Below, piece after piece: positions 1-7,828 of a stretch of 64,000 bases of DNA (position 1 is the stretch's first letter; each line of letters begins with the position of its first letter). The stretch is from contig NZ_JAUETR010000001.1 of the NCBI RefSeq assembly GCF_032484785.1, positions 4,219,501 to 4,283,500 on the forward strand, read 5' to 3'. The notes under the pieces are model-generated. The model saw only the letters and a list, made by a program, of their open reading frames with translations. It was not told the DNA's origin and searched no databases. This DNA comes from Bradyrhizobium sp. SZCCHNS1050. Lineage in GTDB: Bacteria; Pseudomonadota; Alphaproteobacteria; Rhizobiales; Xanthobacteraceae. The position numbers and the translations under genes were made by a program.

Positions 1-1
1 T

Positions 2-844
2 GGCGACGGCCCCGCCACCCCGGCGGAGCAGCGGCCGCTGCTCTTGATTCACAGCGTCAACGCCGCGGCGACGGCCTACGAGATGAAGCCGCTGTTCGAG
101 CACTACCGCCAGACGCGTCCGGTCTATGCGCTCGACCTGCCGGGCTTCGGCCTGTCGGACCGCGCCGACCGCATCTATACGCCGCGCATCATGACCGATG
201 CGATTCTGCTCGCCACGAACGAAATTCGCCGCCGTCATGGCGACGTCGCGATCGACGCCATCGCGTTGTCGCTCGGCTGCGAGTTCGCCGCGCGCGCCGG
301 CACCGAGGCGCCGAACCTGTTTCGCACCTTGGCGCTGCTCAGCCCGACCGGCTTCGATCGCCGCGCCGAGGCCGCGGCCGAGTCGGCGGGCACCAAGGAC
401 ACGACCCGCGCCATGCCGTGGCTCCGCAACATCCTCAACGTCCCGCTGTGGAAGCACGGCTTCTTCACCCTGCTGACCTCGCGCGCCAGCATTCGTTTTT
501 TCCTGCAGAAGACCTTCGGCCGCAAGGACATCGACGAGGGCCTGCTGGAGTATGACTACATCACGACCCATCAGCCCGGCGCCGAGAACGCGCCGTATTC
601 CTTCGTCTCCGGCTATCTGTTCAGCACCAATGCCCTGAAGCTCTACCAGGCACTGGCGATGCCGGTCTGGATGGTGCATGGCGTGCGCGGCGATTTCGTC
701 GACTATCACGGCAAGCACGCCGTCGAGGCTCTGCCCAACTGGCAGATCGAGGTGATGCAGACCGGCGCGATGCCGCATTTCGAACAGCTTGATAAAGTCG
801 TCGCCAGCTACGATGATTTCCTGACGCGCGCGGCCGATCGTTGA
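2..844 (+). CDS. Alpha/beta hydrolase, 5' end outside window
   Basis: The reading frame is open to the left edge, so the true start lies upstream and only the C-terminal part (about 280 residues) is seen. The fold is an alpha/beta hydrolase: an oxyanion-strand sequence PLLLIHSVN, a nucleophile elbow in ALSLGCE (Ser, but Ala replaces the first Gly of GxSxG), an acid region near VHGVRGDFVD, and a late His in AMPHFEQ. It lies 33 bp before bchO on the same strand and may be co-transcribed with it. The substrate is unknown. A role in pigment metabolism is only suggested by position. Confidence 0.75.
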   Translation, partial: GDGPATPAEQRPLLLIHSVNAAATAYEMKPLFEHYRQTRPVYALDLPGFGLSDRADRIYTPRIMTDAILLATNEIRRRHGDVAIDAIALSLGCEFAARAGTEAPNLFRTLALLSPTGFDRRAEAAAESAGTKDTTRAMPWLRNILNVPLWKHGFFTLLTSRASIRFFLQKTFGRKDIDEGLLEYDYITTHQPGAENAPYSFVSGYLFSTNALKLYQALAMPVWMVHGVRGDFVDYHGKHAVEALPNWQIEVMQTGAMPHFEQLDKVVASYDDFLTRAADR

Positions 845-877
845 CGATGCCGGCGGCGTCCAACCGCGTGGGCCGGC

Positions 878-1783
878 ATGAGCGACAAGCCGAACTGGAG
901 CGTCGACGGCAGCGACTGGCCCAACCGCGCAGCCAGCCGCTTCGTCGAGGCCGCGGGCCTGCGCTGGCATGTTCAGATCATGGGCGAGGGGCCCGTTGCG
1001 CTGCTCGCCCATGGCACGGGAGCCGCGACCCATTCCTGGCGCGATCTCGCGCCGCTGCTCGCCAGGCACTTCACCGTCGTCGCGCCGGATCTCTCCGGCC
1101 ACGGCTTCACCTCCACGCCGCATGGGCGGCGGCTGTCGCTCGACGGCATGTCGCGCGATCTCGCTGGCCTCTGCGAGAAGCTTGCGATCGCGCCTGAAAT
1201 CGCGATCGGCCATTCCGCGGGCGCGGCGATCCTGACGCGCATGACGCTCGACAATCTCATCAGGCCGAAGCTGATCGTCAGCCTCAATGGCGCCTATCTG
1301 CCGTTCGGCGGCGCGGCCGCGCAGTTCCTGTCGCCGCTCGCCAAGATGATGGCGCTCAATCCGCTGGTGCCGCGGCTGTTCGCCTGGCGGGGCCGCGATC
1401 CGGCGGCGGTGCATCGGCTGCTGAAGGGCACTGGCTCGACGATCGACGCGACAGGCGAGCGGCTGTATCGGCGGCTGGTCGGCAGCCCCGGCCATGTCGG
1501 CGCCGCGCTCGAGATGATGGCGAACTGGGACCTGCATCCGCTTGGGCGCGAGCTGCCGCGGTTGAAGACCGCGCTGCTTCTGGTCGCGGCCGCGAATGAC
1601 CGCGCCATCCCGCCAGACGTCGCGCGTCGCGTCCAGCGATTGGTGCCCCAGGCGCAGCTCGAACTCATTCATGGCCTTGGTCATTTGGCCCATGAGGAGC
1701 AGCCGGCCAGGATCGTGGGCCTGATCGTCAACGCCGCCGAGCGCGCGGGCGTCCTTGCAGCGCAGCAGGAAGCGTCCAGTTAA
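878..1783 (+). CDS. bchO: BchO, magnesium-chelatase-associated alpha/beta hydrolase
   Basis: 301-residue alpha/beta hydrolase of the BchO type, a protein found beside magnesium chelatase genes in purple bacteria whose exact reaction is not settled. Visible features are an early HGTGAATHSW oxyanion segment, the nucleophile motif IGHSAGAA, an acid in AANDRAIP and a catalytic His in HGLGHLAHEE near the C-terminus. In related clusters the order is bchI-bchD-bchO-crtI, and crtI follows here, which supports the name. The ATG at 878 begins a frame matching the family's usual N-terminus (DWPNRAASRFVEAAGLRWHV). It ends inside the crtI control region. Confidence 0.85.
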   Translation: MSDKPNWSVDGSDWPNRAASRFVEAAGLRWHVQIMGEGPVALLAHGTGAATHSWRDLAPLLARHFTVVAPDLSGHGFTSTPHGRRLSLDGMSRDLAGLCEKLAIAPEIAIGHSAGAAILTRMTLDNLIRPKLIVSLNGAYLPFGGAAAQFLSPLAKMMALNPLVPRLFAWRGRDPAAVHRLLKGTGSTIDATGERLYRRLVGSPGHVGAALEMMANWDLHPLGRELPRLKTALLLVAAANDRAIPPDVARRVQRLVPQAQLELIHGLGHLAHEEQPARIVGLIVNAAERAGVLAAQQEASS

Positions 1784-1832
1784 ATTGACATTTTTGGCTG
1801 GCGAAAGCGTCAATTTCAATTTACGCTTTCGC
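1773..1832. promoter_or_regulatory. crtI control region: two degenerate PpsR boxes, one within a perfect inverted repeat
   Basis: CGT-N12-ACA at 1773-1790 overlaps the bchO stop codon. CGT-N12-ACG at 1808-1825 is the centre of a perfect inverted repeat: GCGAAAGCGT at 1801-1810 and ACGCTTTCGC at 1823-1832, with a 12-base spacer. The repeat ends two bases before the crtI ATG, so as RNA it could also fold over the start. The resemblance to TGT-N12-ACA is imperfect, so PpsR binding is an inference from the spacing and from cleaner sites elsewhere in the window. Confidence 0.55.
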
Positions 1833-1834
1833 CC

Positions 1835-3373
1835 ATGCTCGACGTCTCCACCATCAAGGCCACTGTCCCGGCTGTGCTCGGAGACCGGCCGCATGCGGTC
1901 GTGATCGGCTCCGGCTTCGGCGGCCTCGCCGCAGCGGTCCGGCTCGGTGCGCGCGGTTATCGCGTCACGGTCTACGAGCAACTCGATGCGCCCGGCGGCC
2001 GCGCCTATGTGCATCGCCAGGACGGCTTCACCTTCGATGCCGGCCCGACCATCGTCACCGCGCCGTTCCTGTTCGAGGAGCTGTGGCAGCTGTGCGGTCG
2101 GAAGATGTCCGACGACGTCACGCTCAAGCCTATCTCCCCATTCTATCGCATCCGCTTCGACGACGGCACCGTGTTCGACTGCTCGGGCGACCCGGCCGAG
2201 ATGCGCGCCGAGGTGGCGCGCCTGGCACCCGGCGACGTCGATGGCTACGAGCGCTTCATGAAGGCGAGCGAGGCGATCTTCAGAAAGGGTTTTGAGGAGC
2301 TTGGCGACGTGCCGTTCCTGTCGTTCATGGACATGGCAAAGATCGCGCCGGCGATGATCAAGCTGCAGAGCTTTCGCTCGGTCTATGGCCTCATCTCGCA
2401 CTACGTCCGCGACGAGCGGCTGCGCGTGATCTTGAGCTTCCATCCGCTGCTGATCGGCGGCAACCCGTTTACGACCACGTCGATCTATTGCCTGATCGCC
2501 TATCTCGAACGGCGCTGGGGCGTGCACTTTGCGATGGGCGGCACCGGCGCGCTGGTGACAGGGCTCGTCAGCCTGATCGAGGGGCAGGGCGGCCAGGTGC
2601 GCTGCTCGGCGCCCGTGGCCGAGATCACCACGAAGAACGGTGTTGCGACCGGCGTGCGGCTCGCATCCGGTGAGACGACTGCCGCCGATGTCGTCGTCTC
2701 CAACGGCTGCGCGGCCTGGACCTACAGGCATCTGCTGCCGAGCGTGCCGCGCCGGCGCTGGACCGATGCGCGCATCGACCGTGCGCGCTACTCGATGAGC
2801 CTGTTCGTCTGGTATTTCGGCACGAAGCGCCGCTATGATGACGTTCAGCATCACACCATCCTGCTCGGCCCGCGCTATCGCGGCCTGCTCGACGACATCT
2901 TCCGCCGCAAGGTGCTGGCGGATGATTTCAGCCTCTATCTGCATCGCCCCTCCGCGACCGATCCGTCGCTGGCGCCCGATGGCTGCGATGCTTTCTACGT
3001 GCTGTCGCCGGTACCGCATCAGCAGAGCGGCATCGACTGGTCGGCGACGGCCGAGCCGTTCCGCCAGCGGATCGAGGCCGCTCTGAGCGACACGCTGCTG
3101 CCGGACCTTGCCGGCCAGCTCGTTACGTCGCGGCTGCTGACGCCGGATGATTTCGAGCATCGCCTGTCGTCCTATCGCGGCGCGGCGTTCGGGCTCGAGC
3201 CGGTGCTGATGCAGAGCGCCTGGTTCCGGCCGCACAACAAGAGCGAAGAGGTCGAGCGGCTCTATCTGGTCGGCGCGGGCACCCATCCCGGCGCCGGCCT
3301 GCCGGGCGTGCTGTCCTCGGCGCGTGTGCTCGATGATCTCGTGCCCGCGCCGCATGAGCTGGAGCGCCGATGA
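1835..3373 (+). CDS. crtI: Phytoene desaturase CrtI
   Basis: 512-residue FAD-dependent desaturase that converts phytoene to neurosporene or lycopene for the spirilloxanthin pathway. The dinucleotide-binding motif VVIGSGFGGLAAAVRLG lies at about residues 22-38, followed by EQLDAPGGRAYV. The C-terminal carotenoid-desaturase signature is in LYLVGAGTHPGAGLPGVLSS. Length is usual for bacterial CrtI. It starts directly after the inverted repeat at 1801-1832 and overlaps crtB by 4 bp (ATGA), so crtI and crtB are translationally coupled. The product is probably peripheral on the membrane. Confidence 0.96.
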   Translation: MLDVSTIKATVPAVLGDRPHAVVIGSGFGGLAAAVRLGARGYRVTVYEQLDAPGGRAYVHRQDGFTFDAGPTIVTAPFLFEELWQLCGRKMSDDVTLKPISPFYRIRFDDGTVFDCSGDPAEMRAEVARLAPGDVDGYERFMKASEAIFRKGFEELGDVPFLSFMDMAKIAPAMIKLQSFRSVYGLISHYVRDERLRVILSFHPLLIGGNPFTTTSIYCLIAYLERRWGVHFAMGGTGALVTGLVSLIEGQGGQVRCSAPVAEITTKNGVATGVRLASGETTAADVVVSNGCAAWTYRHLLPSVPRRRWTDARIDRARYSMSLFVWYFGTKRRYDDVQHHTILLGPRYRGLLDDIFRRKVLADDFSLYLHRPSATDPSLAPDGCDAFYVLSPVPHQQSGIDWSATAEPFRQRIEAALSDTLLPDLAGQLVTSRLLTPDDFEHRLSSYRGAAFGLEPVLMQSAWFRPHNKSEEVERLYLVGAGTHPGAGLPGVLSSARVLDDLVPAPHELERR

Positions 3374-4410
3374 GCTGGCAAACGGACATTGCGATCTGTC
3401 GGCGGATGTTGCGGGGCGGATCGAAGACGTTCTTTGCCGCCTCGAAAGTGCTGCCTCGCGCGGTCGGCGATGCCGCCGTCGCGCTCTACGCGTTCTGCCG
3501 CGAGGCCGATGATGCGATCGACGGGCCCGGCCGACGCGTCGACGCCGTCGAGCTGCTGCACGAACGGCTCGACCGGATCTATCATGGCACGCCGGACGAC
3601 AGTCCCGTCGATCGCGCGCTGGCCGGCGTCGTGGCGCAGTTCACGATTCCGCGCGCGCTGCCGGAGGCGCTGCTCGAAGGCCTCGCCTGGGATGCGCAGG
3701 GCCGCCGCTATGAGACCCTGAGCGACGTGCTCGCCTATGCCGTGCGCGTCGCCGGCACGGTCGGCGTGATGATGTCGCTGCTGATGAACCGGCGTGAGTC
3801 CGAGACGATCGGGCGCGCCTGCGATCTCGGCATCGCCATGCAGCTCACCAACATTGCGCGCGACGTCGGCGAGGACGCCCGCGCCGGCCGGCTCTATCTG
3901 CCGCGGCAATGGCTGCGCGAGGCGGGTCTCGATATCGAGACCTGGCGTGCCGCGCCGTTCTTCGACGACCGCATCGGGCGGGTCACCGCGCGACTGCTCG
4001 CGGTCGCCGACGTGTTCTATGCCCGCGCTGCTGCGGGCATCGCCGATCTGCCGTGGACCTGCCGGCCCGGCATCCACGCGGCGCGGCTGATCTATGCCGA
4101 GATCGGCCGCGAGGTCGCACGTGCCGAATTCGATTCGCTGTCGCGGCGCGCATTCGTCTCGATGCCGCGCAAGCTGCAGCTTCTCGGCAAGGCGGCGGTG
4201 ATGTCGCTGCTGCAGGAGCAGCCGTCGCTGGCGCCGCCGCGGCCGGAGGCGCGTATTTTGATCGAGGCGGTCGTCGCGGCGGATGCGCAGCGCTCGCACG
4301 CGATCGCGCCGCCGCGCCGGACTGTTCACGATCGCGCGCTGTGGGTGCTCGACCTGTTCGAGCGCCTGGAGCGACGCGATCAGTTGCTGCGCTCGGGGCG
4401 GATGTCGTAG
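3370..4410 (+). CDS. crtB: Phytoene synthase CrtB
   Basis: 346-residue squalene/phytoene synthase that condenses two geranylgeranyl diphosphates to phytoene, the committed carotenoid step. Both aspartate-rich motifs are visible: CREADDAIDG near residue 45 and NIARDVGEDARAGRLYLP near residue 165. The ATG overlaps the crtI stop. No gene follows closely on this strand: 146 bp precede a small open frame and then a dispersed repeat, so the crtIB transcript probably ends in that region. Confidence 0.95.
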   Translation: MSWQTDIAICRRMLRGGSKTFFAASKVLPRAVGDAAVALYAFCREADDAIDGPGRRVDAVELLHERLDRIYHGTPDDSPVDRALAGVVAQFTIPRALPEALLEGLAWDAQGRRYETLSDVLAYAVRVAGTVGVMMSLLMNRRESETIGRACDLGIAMQLTNIARDVGEDARAGRLYLPRQWLREAGLDIETWRAAPFFDDRIGRVTARLLAVADVFYARAAAGIADLPWTCRPGIHAARLIYAEIGREVARAEFDSLSRRAFVSMPRKLQLLGKAAVMSLLQEQPSLAPPRPEARILIEAVVAADAQRSHAIAPPRRTVHDRALWVLDLFERLERRDQLLRSGRMS

Positions 4411-4556
4411 CGAGGCGAGGTCGTCGCCATCACGTATAAGACGACTCGCGTACGACGGTACGACCGCGTTGGCGCGACCAGTGTGGCTCGGCTGCGATGC
4501 CATGACACGCGAAGTCATGAGCTGGACACCAGGTGAGACGCGATGAGTGACGCGCC

Positions 4557-4700
4557 ATGAGCGAGATGGGCGGCCTGCTCGAATTCGTCGTCGTCACCAT
4601 GTGTGTGCTCGGCTGGCTCGTGCTCGAATGGCAAGGCCGCCGCCTCGACCGCCAGCGCGCCGAGCGCGAGGCCAGGGAGCGCGAAGCGGAGAAGCGGTAG
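4557..4700 (+). CDS. Small membrane protein, 47 residues, hypothetical
   Basis: A short frame starting at ATG 4557 encodes one hydrophobic segment (LLEFVVVTMCVLGWLVLEW, about residues 7-25) followed by a strongly charged, probably helical tail rich in Arg and Glu (RRLDRQRAEREAREREAEKR). This looks like a real single-span protein with its tail on one side of the membrane. A five-codon frame at 4543-4560 (MSDAP) precedes it, and its stop overlaps the start as ATGA. An AGGTGAG sequence upstream of 4543 could serve both. No family was recognised. Confidence 0.5.
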   Translation: MSEMGGLLEFVVVTMCVLGWLVLEWQGRRLDRQRAEREAREREAEKR

Positions 4701-4794
4701 GGTGGGGGAGGCGGATTCACGTCTCAAACAGCGATCGACATGGCTTCGCGTTCTCGCGGCAGAGGTTGCCCGAGGTCTGCGATGATCTTGTCCC

Positions 4795-5165
4795 TCGCAA
4801 ACAGTGCAGAGGGCGCAGGGAATGCCGGGTGAAGGCCTCACCCATGGCCCGCCTGCAGAAAAAATGCAGGCGGCAGGTACCACAGGCAAAGCCGATTCAA
4901 CCGGCATTCCCTGCGCGACGGTCTTCACGCTTATACGCAGTCTCCCTGGTGCGCCGGGCTTGTTGGCCACCATCACCACGCGGCACATGAGCGCCATCGC
5001 GGCTTGATACCAGCGTCGGGGTATCAGGACGCTGCGACTTCACGTCCGCAAGACATCGTTCGTCGGCACCCTCGTCGAAGAGAATGCTGCGATCTCTCGC
5101 GGCCATCGCATCCCCACCTCGCGTGTCGTGACGATCGCGCGCTACGCCCCTCTGCGGTGAGGCGG
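4795..5165. repeat. Dispersed intergenic repeat with nested inverted repeats
   Basis: Non-coding segment of a kind I recognise from intergenic regions of Bradyrhizobium-type genomes. Its core is an inverted repeat, GCAGGGAATGCCGG at 4815-4828 and CCGGCATTCCCTGC at 4901-4914, extendable to 21 bp with one mismatch. Inside it is a second perfect hairpin with 9-bp arms (CCGCCTGCA / TGCAGGCGG, about 4850-4874) around an A-rich loop. Open frames crossing it on either strand have the composition of translated repeat. The outer limits are approximate. Confidence 0.6.
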
Positions 5166-5315
5166 GATGCGCGTAGACAATCATAATTTCAGATAAATAG
5201 CAATAGATTTATCATTATCGGAATTTGTCTCGCCGCATTCCGCCGTCGTTCCGCGACCATTGCAGGTCCGCTGCGCTCGCCAGCGACTGCAGCCAACGTC
5301 GCCCCTGTCCCATCC
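5166..5315. other. AT-rich non-coding stretch downstream of crtC
   Basis: No gene is seen. The stretch holds an unusually AT-rich patch for this genome, including the perfect inverted repeat GATAAAT (5192-5198) / ATTTATC (5207-5213). It lies about 100 bp beyond the crtC stop and could take part in ending the crtDC transcript, but the stem is short and AT-rich, so this is weak. Confidence 0.3.
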
Positions 5316-6524
5316 TCACCACCGCGGCATCCGGAACGGCAGCATGGCCTGGACGATCGGCATCTGGAAGCGGTCGAGCGACAGGCTCTCATGCATCACC
5401 TCGACATCCTCGCCGTGCAGACGGGCGGCGAGATGGGAGCGCGCGTAAAACGGGGCGTCCTCCAGTGTGTTCACGACGCGCACCGGTGCGTCGGCGTCGG
5501 CGCGGGCGCTGCGGTCGACGCGCCACAGCGTCTTGCGCAATGGCGCCTCCGTGAGCGGCGTGATCGATTCCAAACGGCCCGCGGGGTCGACGTGCAGCGC
5601 GAGCGACGTATTGGCGCCGTCGCGTGCGACCGTGTCATACGAGATCACGGTGCCGGTGCGCGTCGCCGCGCGCGACCATTGCCAGCTCTGGAAGTCGCGC
5701 TCCAGCGGCGCGTCGCCATGGTTGGTGTCGAAATAGCCGTCGCCGCGCCAGCGCAGATCCGGATGATCGAAATCGACCGACACGCGGCAGCATGGCGCGA
5801 TCGGCTGCCAGCGATGGCGTCCCTCGGCATCGAGCGTGAACGCGATCTCGGTCAGCACCGTCGGCACGACGCGGACGCGACCGCGCAGTGGCAGCGGCCA
5901 GGGCACGCTGACCTCGCTGATCTCGATAGTGAGTTCGCGGCCGTTCCAGGCGAGGCTGCTCGGACCGAGCCTGAGGCTCGCAGGCTCACGCGTGATCGCG
6001 CCGCGTCCGCGCTCGGTCATGGCCCAGCGCCGCGCGCGCGCGCCATAGAGCGCAACGTTGAGCGCACAGTGATTTTCGGGATCAGCCGCTCCCCGCCGCC
6101 GCGACCACGCGTAGTACGGCGAGAACACGCTGCCGACGAAGGCAATGAGCGTAATGCCGAAGCGGCCGTCATCGCTCAGCGCGTCGACATACCACCACGC
6201 ATAGCCGTGCTCCGGGACAAGGCGGTCGAAGCGAGGTCCGCGATCGCCCGTGCAGCGGCCATCCGGCCCGACAGCGCCGCCATCGGCACGCCCGGTCCCG
6301 GATGCGCGCTGCCCCCCGCCACGTAGAGCCCCGGCAGCTTCGTCGGCGCGCCCGGCCGCTGGAACGATGCCATCCAGCCGTGCGAGCTGCGGCCGTACAG
6401 CGCGCCCCCCGTGCCCGGAAACATCCGGTTGAAGTCCGTCGGCGTCGTCACGCGGGTCAATTCCGGCGTCGTCGCGATGCTGAGGCCGCAGCGCTGCAAC
6501 AGGTCGAAGGTCTGGCGGGCACAT
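5316..6524 (-). CDS. crtC: Hydroxyneurosporene synthase CrtC (start uncertain)
   Basis: Carotenoid 1,2-hydratase that adds water to the end group of neurosporene or lycopene in the spheroidene/spirilloxanthin branch. The conserved part begins near 6250 with PRFDRLVPEHGYAWWYVDAL and continues through IAFVGSVFSPYYAW, giving about 300 residues. The first in-frame ATG is at 6524, 349 bp inside crtD. Between 6524 and the conserved block no ATG, GTG or TTG occurs in this frame. The first roughly 90 residues of the listed span are therefore probably not native, and the real start may be non-canonical. The gene is read after crtD with overlapping ends. Confidence 0.85.
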   Translation of the reverse strand: MCPPDLRPVAALRPQHRDDAGIDPRDDADGLQPDVSGHGGRAVRPQLARLDGIVPAAGRADEAAGALRGGGQRASGTGRADGGAVGPDGRCTGDRGPRFDRLVPEHGYAWWYVDALSDDGRFGITLIAFVGSVFSPYYAWSRRRGAADPENHCALNVALYGARARRWAMTERGRGAITREPASLRLGPSSLAWNGRELTIEISEVSVPWPLPLRGRVRVVPTVLTEIAFTLDAEGRHRWQPIAPCCRVSVDFDHPDLRWRGDGYFDTNHGDAPLERDFQSWQWSRAATRTGTVISYDTVARDGANTSLALHVDPAGRLESITPLTEAPLRKTLWRVDRSARADADAPVRVVNTLEDAPFYARSHLAARLHGEDVEVMHESLSLDRFQMPIVQAMLPFRMPRW

Positions 6525-7705
6525 TGGCTGATCTCCGAGGGAGCAAAGCTGTGATGGTCACCGGTGGCGGGGGCGTTGATCAGCACGAACAGCGGCTCGC
6601 TCGTCCCAGCCTTGCGCGGCTGGCCGTCGCGCGCCTGCGCGCAGACATAGACGGTCGGCTCCTGCGGCATCGTGCGACGGTCGATCAACTGCTCGAACTC
6701 GGCGCGGGAGTCGCGCGAGAAGAACACGTTGTGACGCAACAGCGGAAAGCCGTCGGCGCGCGCCATGCAGCTCCAGGTCATCGCCGAGAGCGAGCGCGCC
6801 GATTCCGGGATGGCGGGGAGGGCTCGCGCCGCCTCGGGTCCGAACAGGCCCTGCGCCAATGCCGCGACATCGGCGGTGGCGATGACGGCGTCGGCGGCGA
6901 TCTGCTCGCCATTGGCGAGCCGCACGCCCGCAGCGCGGCCGGCGTTCGTCGCGATGCCCGCGACCTCGGCGTCATAGCGGATGGTGACGCCGCGGCGCCG
7001 CGCCAGCGCCGCGAGGCACGCGGCGAGCTCGTGCATGCCGCCGTCGATCAGCCAGACGCCGGACTGCTCGACATGGGCGACCAGCATCAGCGTCGCCGGC
7101 GCATGGAACGGCGACGAGCCGCAATAGGTCGCGTAGCGGCCGAACAATTGCTGCAGGCGGGCATCGCGGAAATAGCCGCCGAGCGCCTTCCACAGCGTCT
7201 GGAATGGGCGGATCGCGGTGAGGTCGCGAAAGCCGGCGGTGCGCAGGAGATGCGTCATGCTCGGCGCCGGCGTGCGGATGAACGGATCGCGCAGGACCTC
7301 GAAGATGCGGCGGGCATCGCGGCAGAACGCGCGATAGCCCTCGGCCTCGCTGCGTCCGGCGAAATGACCGATGGCGTCGGCCGATTGCTCCTCGTCGGCG
7401 AACAGATCGAGCGTGCGGCGATCGGTCCAGGCGTGACGAGCGAGAACGTCGAGCGGCGTCAGGGTGAGATGATCGTCGAGTGCGGTGCCGATCTCGGCAA
7501 ATAGCTCGTCGAACACCCAGCGCATCGTGAACACGGTGGGACCGGAGTCGATGCTGACAGGTCCGATCGCGATCTGGCGCATCTTGCCGCCGGGCGCGGG
7601 CGCGCGCTCCAGCACCGTCGCCTCGGCGCCGCGCGCGGCGAGCGTGAGCGCAGCGGCCAGCCCGGCGATGCCGGCGCCGACCACGATCAGGCGGGGATCG
7701 GCCAT
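6176..7705 (-). CDS. crtD: Methoxyneurosporene (hydroxyneurosporene) desaturase CrtD
   Basis: FAD-dependent carotenoid 3,4-desaturase of the CrtI family, acting after CrtC. The N-terminus has LIVVGAGIAGLAAALTLA and ERAPAPGGKMRQI, and the C-terminus has GLYVAGGSAHPGPGVPMAAL. I chose ATG 7705 (MADPRLIVV), which lies closest to the FAD motif. An upstream in-frame GTG at 7738 would add 11 residues with no family resemblance. The gene diverges from crtE across two perfect PpsR boxes, and its 3' end overlaps crtC, forming a crtDC unit. Confidence 0.93.
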   Translation of the reverse strand: MADPRLIVVGAGIAGLAAALTLAARGAEATVLERAPAPGGKMRQIAIGPVSIDSGPTVFTMRWVFDELFAEIGTALDDHLTLTPLDVLARHAWTDRRTLDLFADEEQSADAIGHFAGRSEAEGYRAFCRDARRIFEVLRDPFIRTPAPSMTHLLRTAGFRDLTAIRPFQTLWKALGGYFRDARLQQLFGRYATYCGSSPFHAPATLMLVAHVEQSGVWLIDGGMHELAACLAALARRRGVTIRYDAEVAGIATNAGRAAGVRLANGEQIAADAVIATADVAALAQGLFGPEAARALPAIPESARSLSAMTWSCMARADGFPLLRHNVFFSRDSRAEFEQLIDRRTMPQEPTVYVCAQARDGQPRKAGTSEPLFVLINAPATGDHHSFAPSEISQCARQTFDLLQRCGLSIATTPELTRVTTPTDFNRMFPGTGGALYGRSSHGWMASFQRPGAPTKLPGLYVAGGSAHPGPGVPMAALSGRMAAARAIADLASTALSRSTAMRGGMSTR

Positions 7706-7744
7706 TTCCTCGCACCCCCCGTCCGCAGGACCTGACACGGGAAA

Positions 7745-7787
7745 TGTCTAGCATGATTTACATTATGGGTGTAAGCTGTAATTTACA
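7745..7787. promoter_or_regulatory. Two perfect PpsR boxes between crtD and crtE
   Basis: TGTCTAGCATGATTTACA at 7745-7762 and TGTAAGCTGTAATTTACA at 7770-7787 both fit TGT-N12-ACA exactly. Their centres are 25 bp apart, about two and a half helical turns. They lie in the only gap between the divergent crtDC and crtEF units, so one pair can control both directions. Tandem PpsR/CrtJ sites at crt promoters are well known in purple bacteria. Confidence 0.85.
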
Positions 7788-7828
7788 TAAGCGAGGGCCG
7801 GGTGGACCTCGCGATAGGGGAGGCGGAC

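Noticed and set aside
4515..4997. Minus-strand frame through the crtB-crtC gap
   Set aside because: Runs through the dispersed repeat; its peptide is translated repeat, not a recognisable protein.
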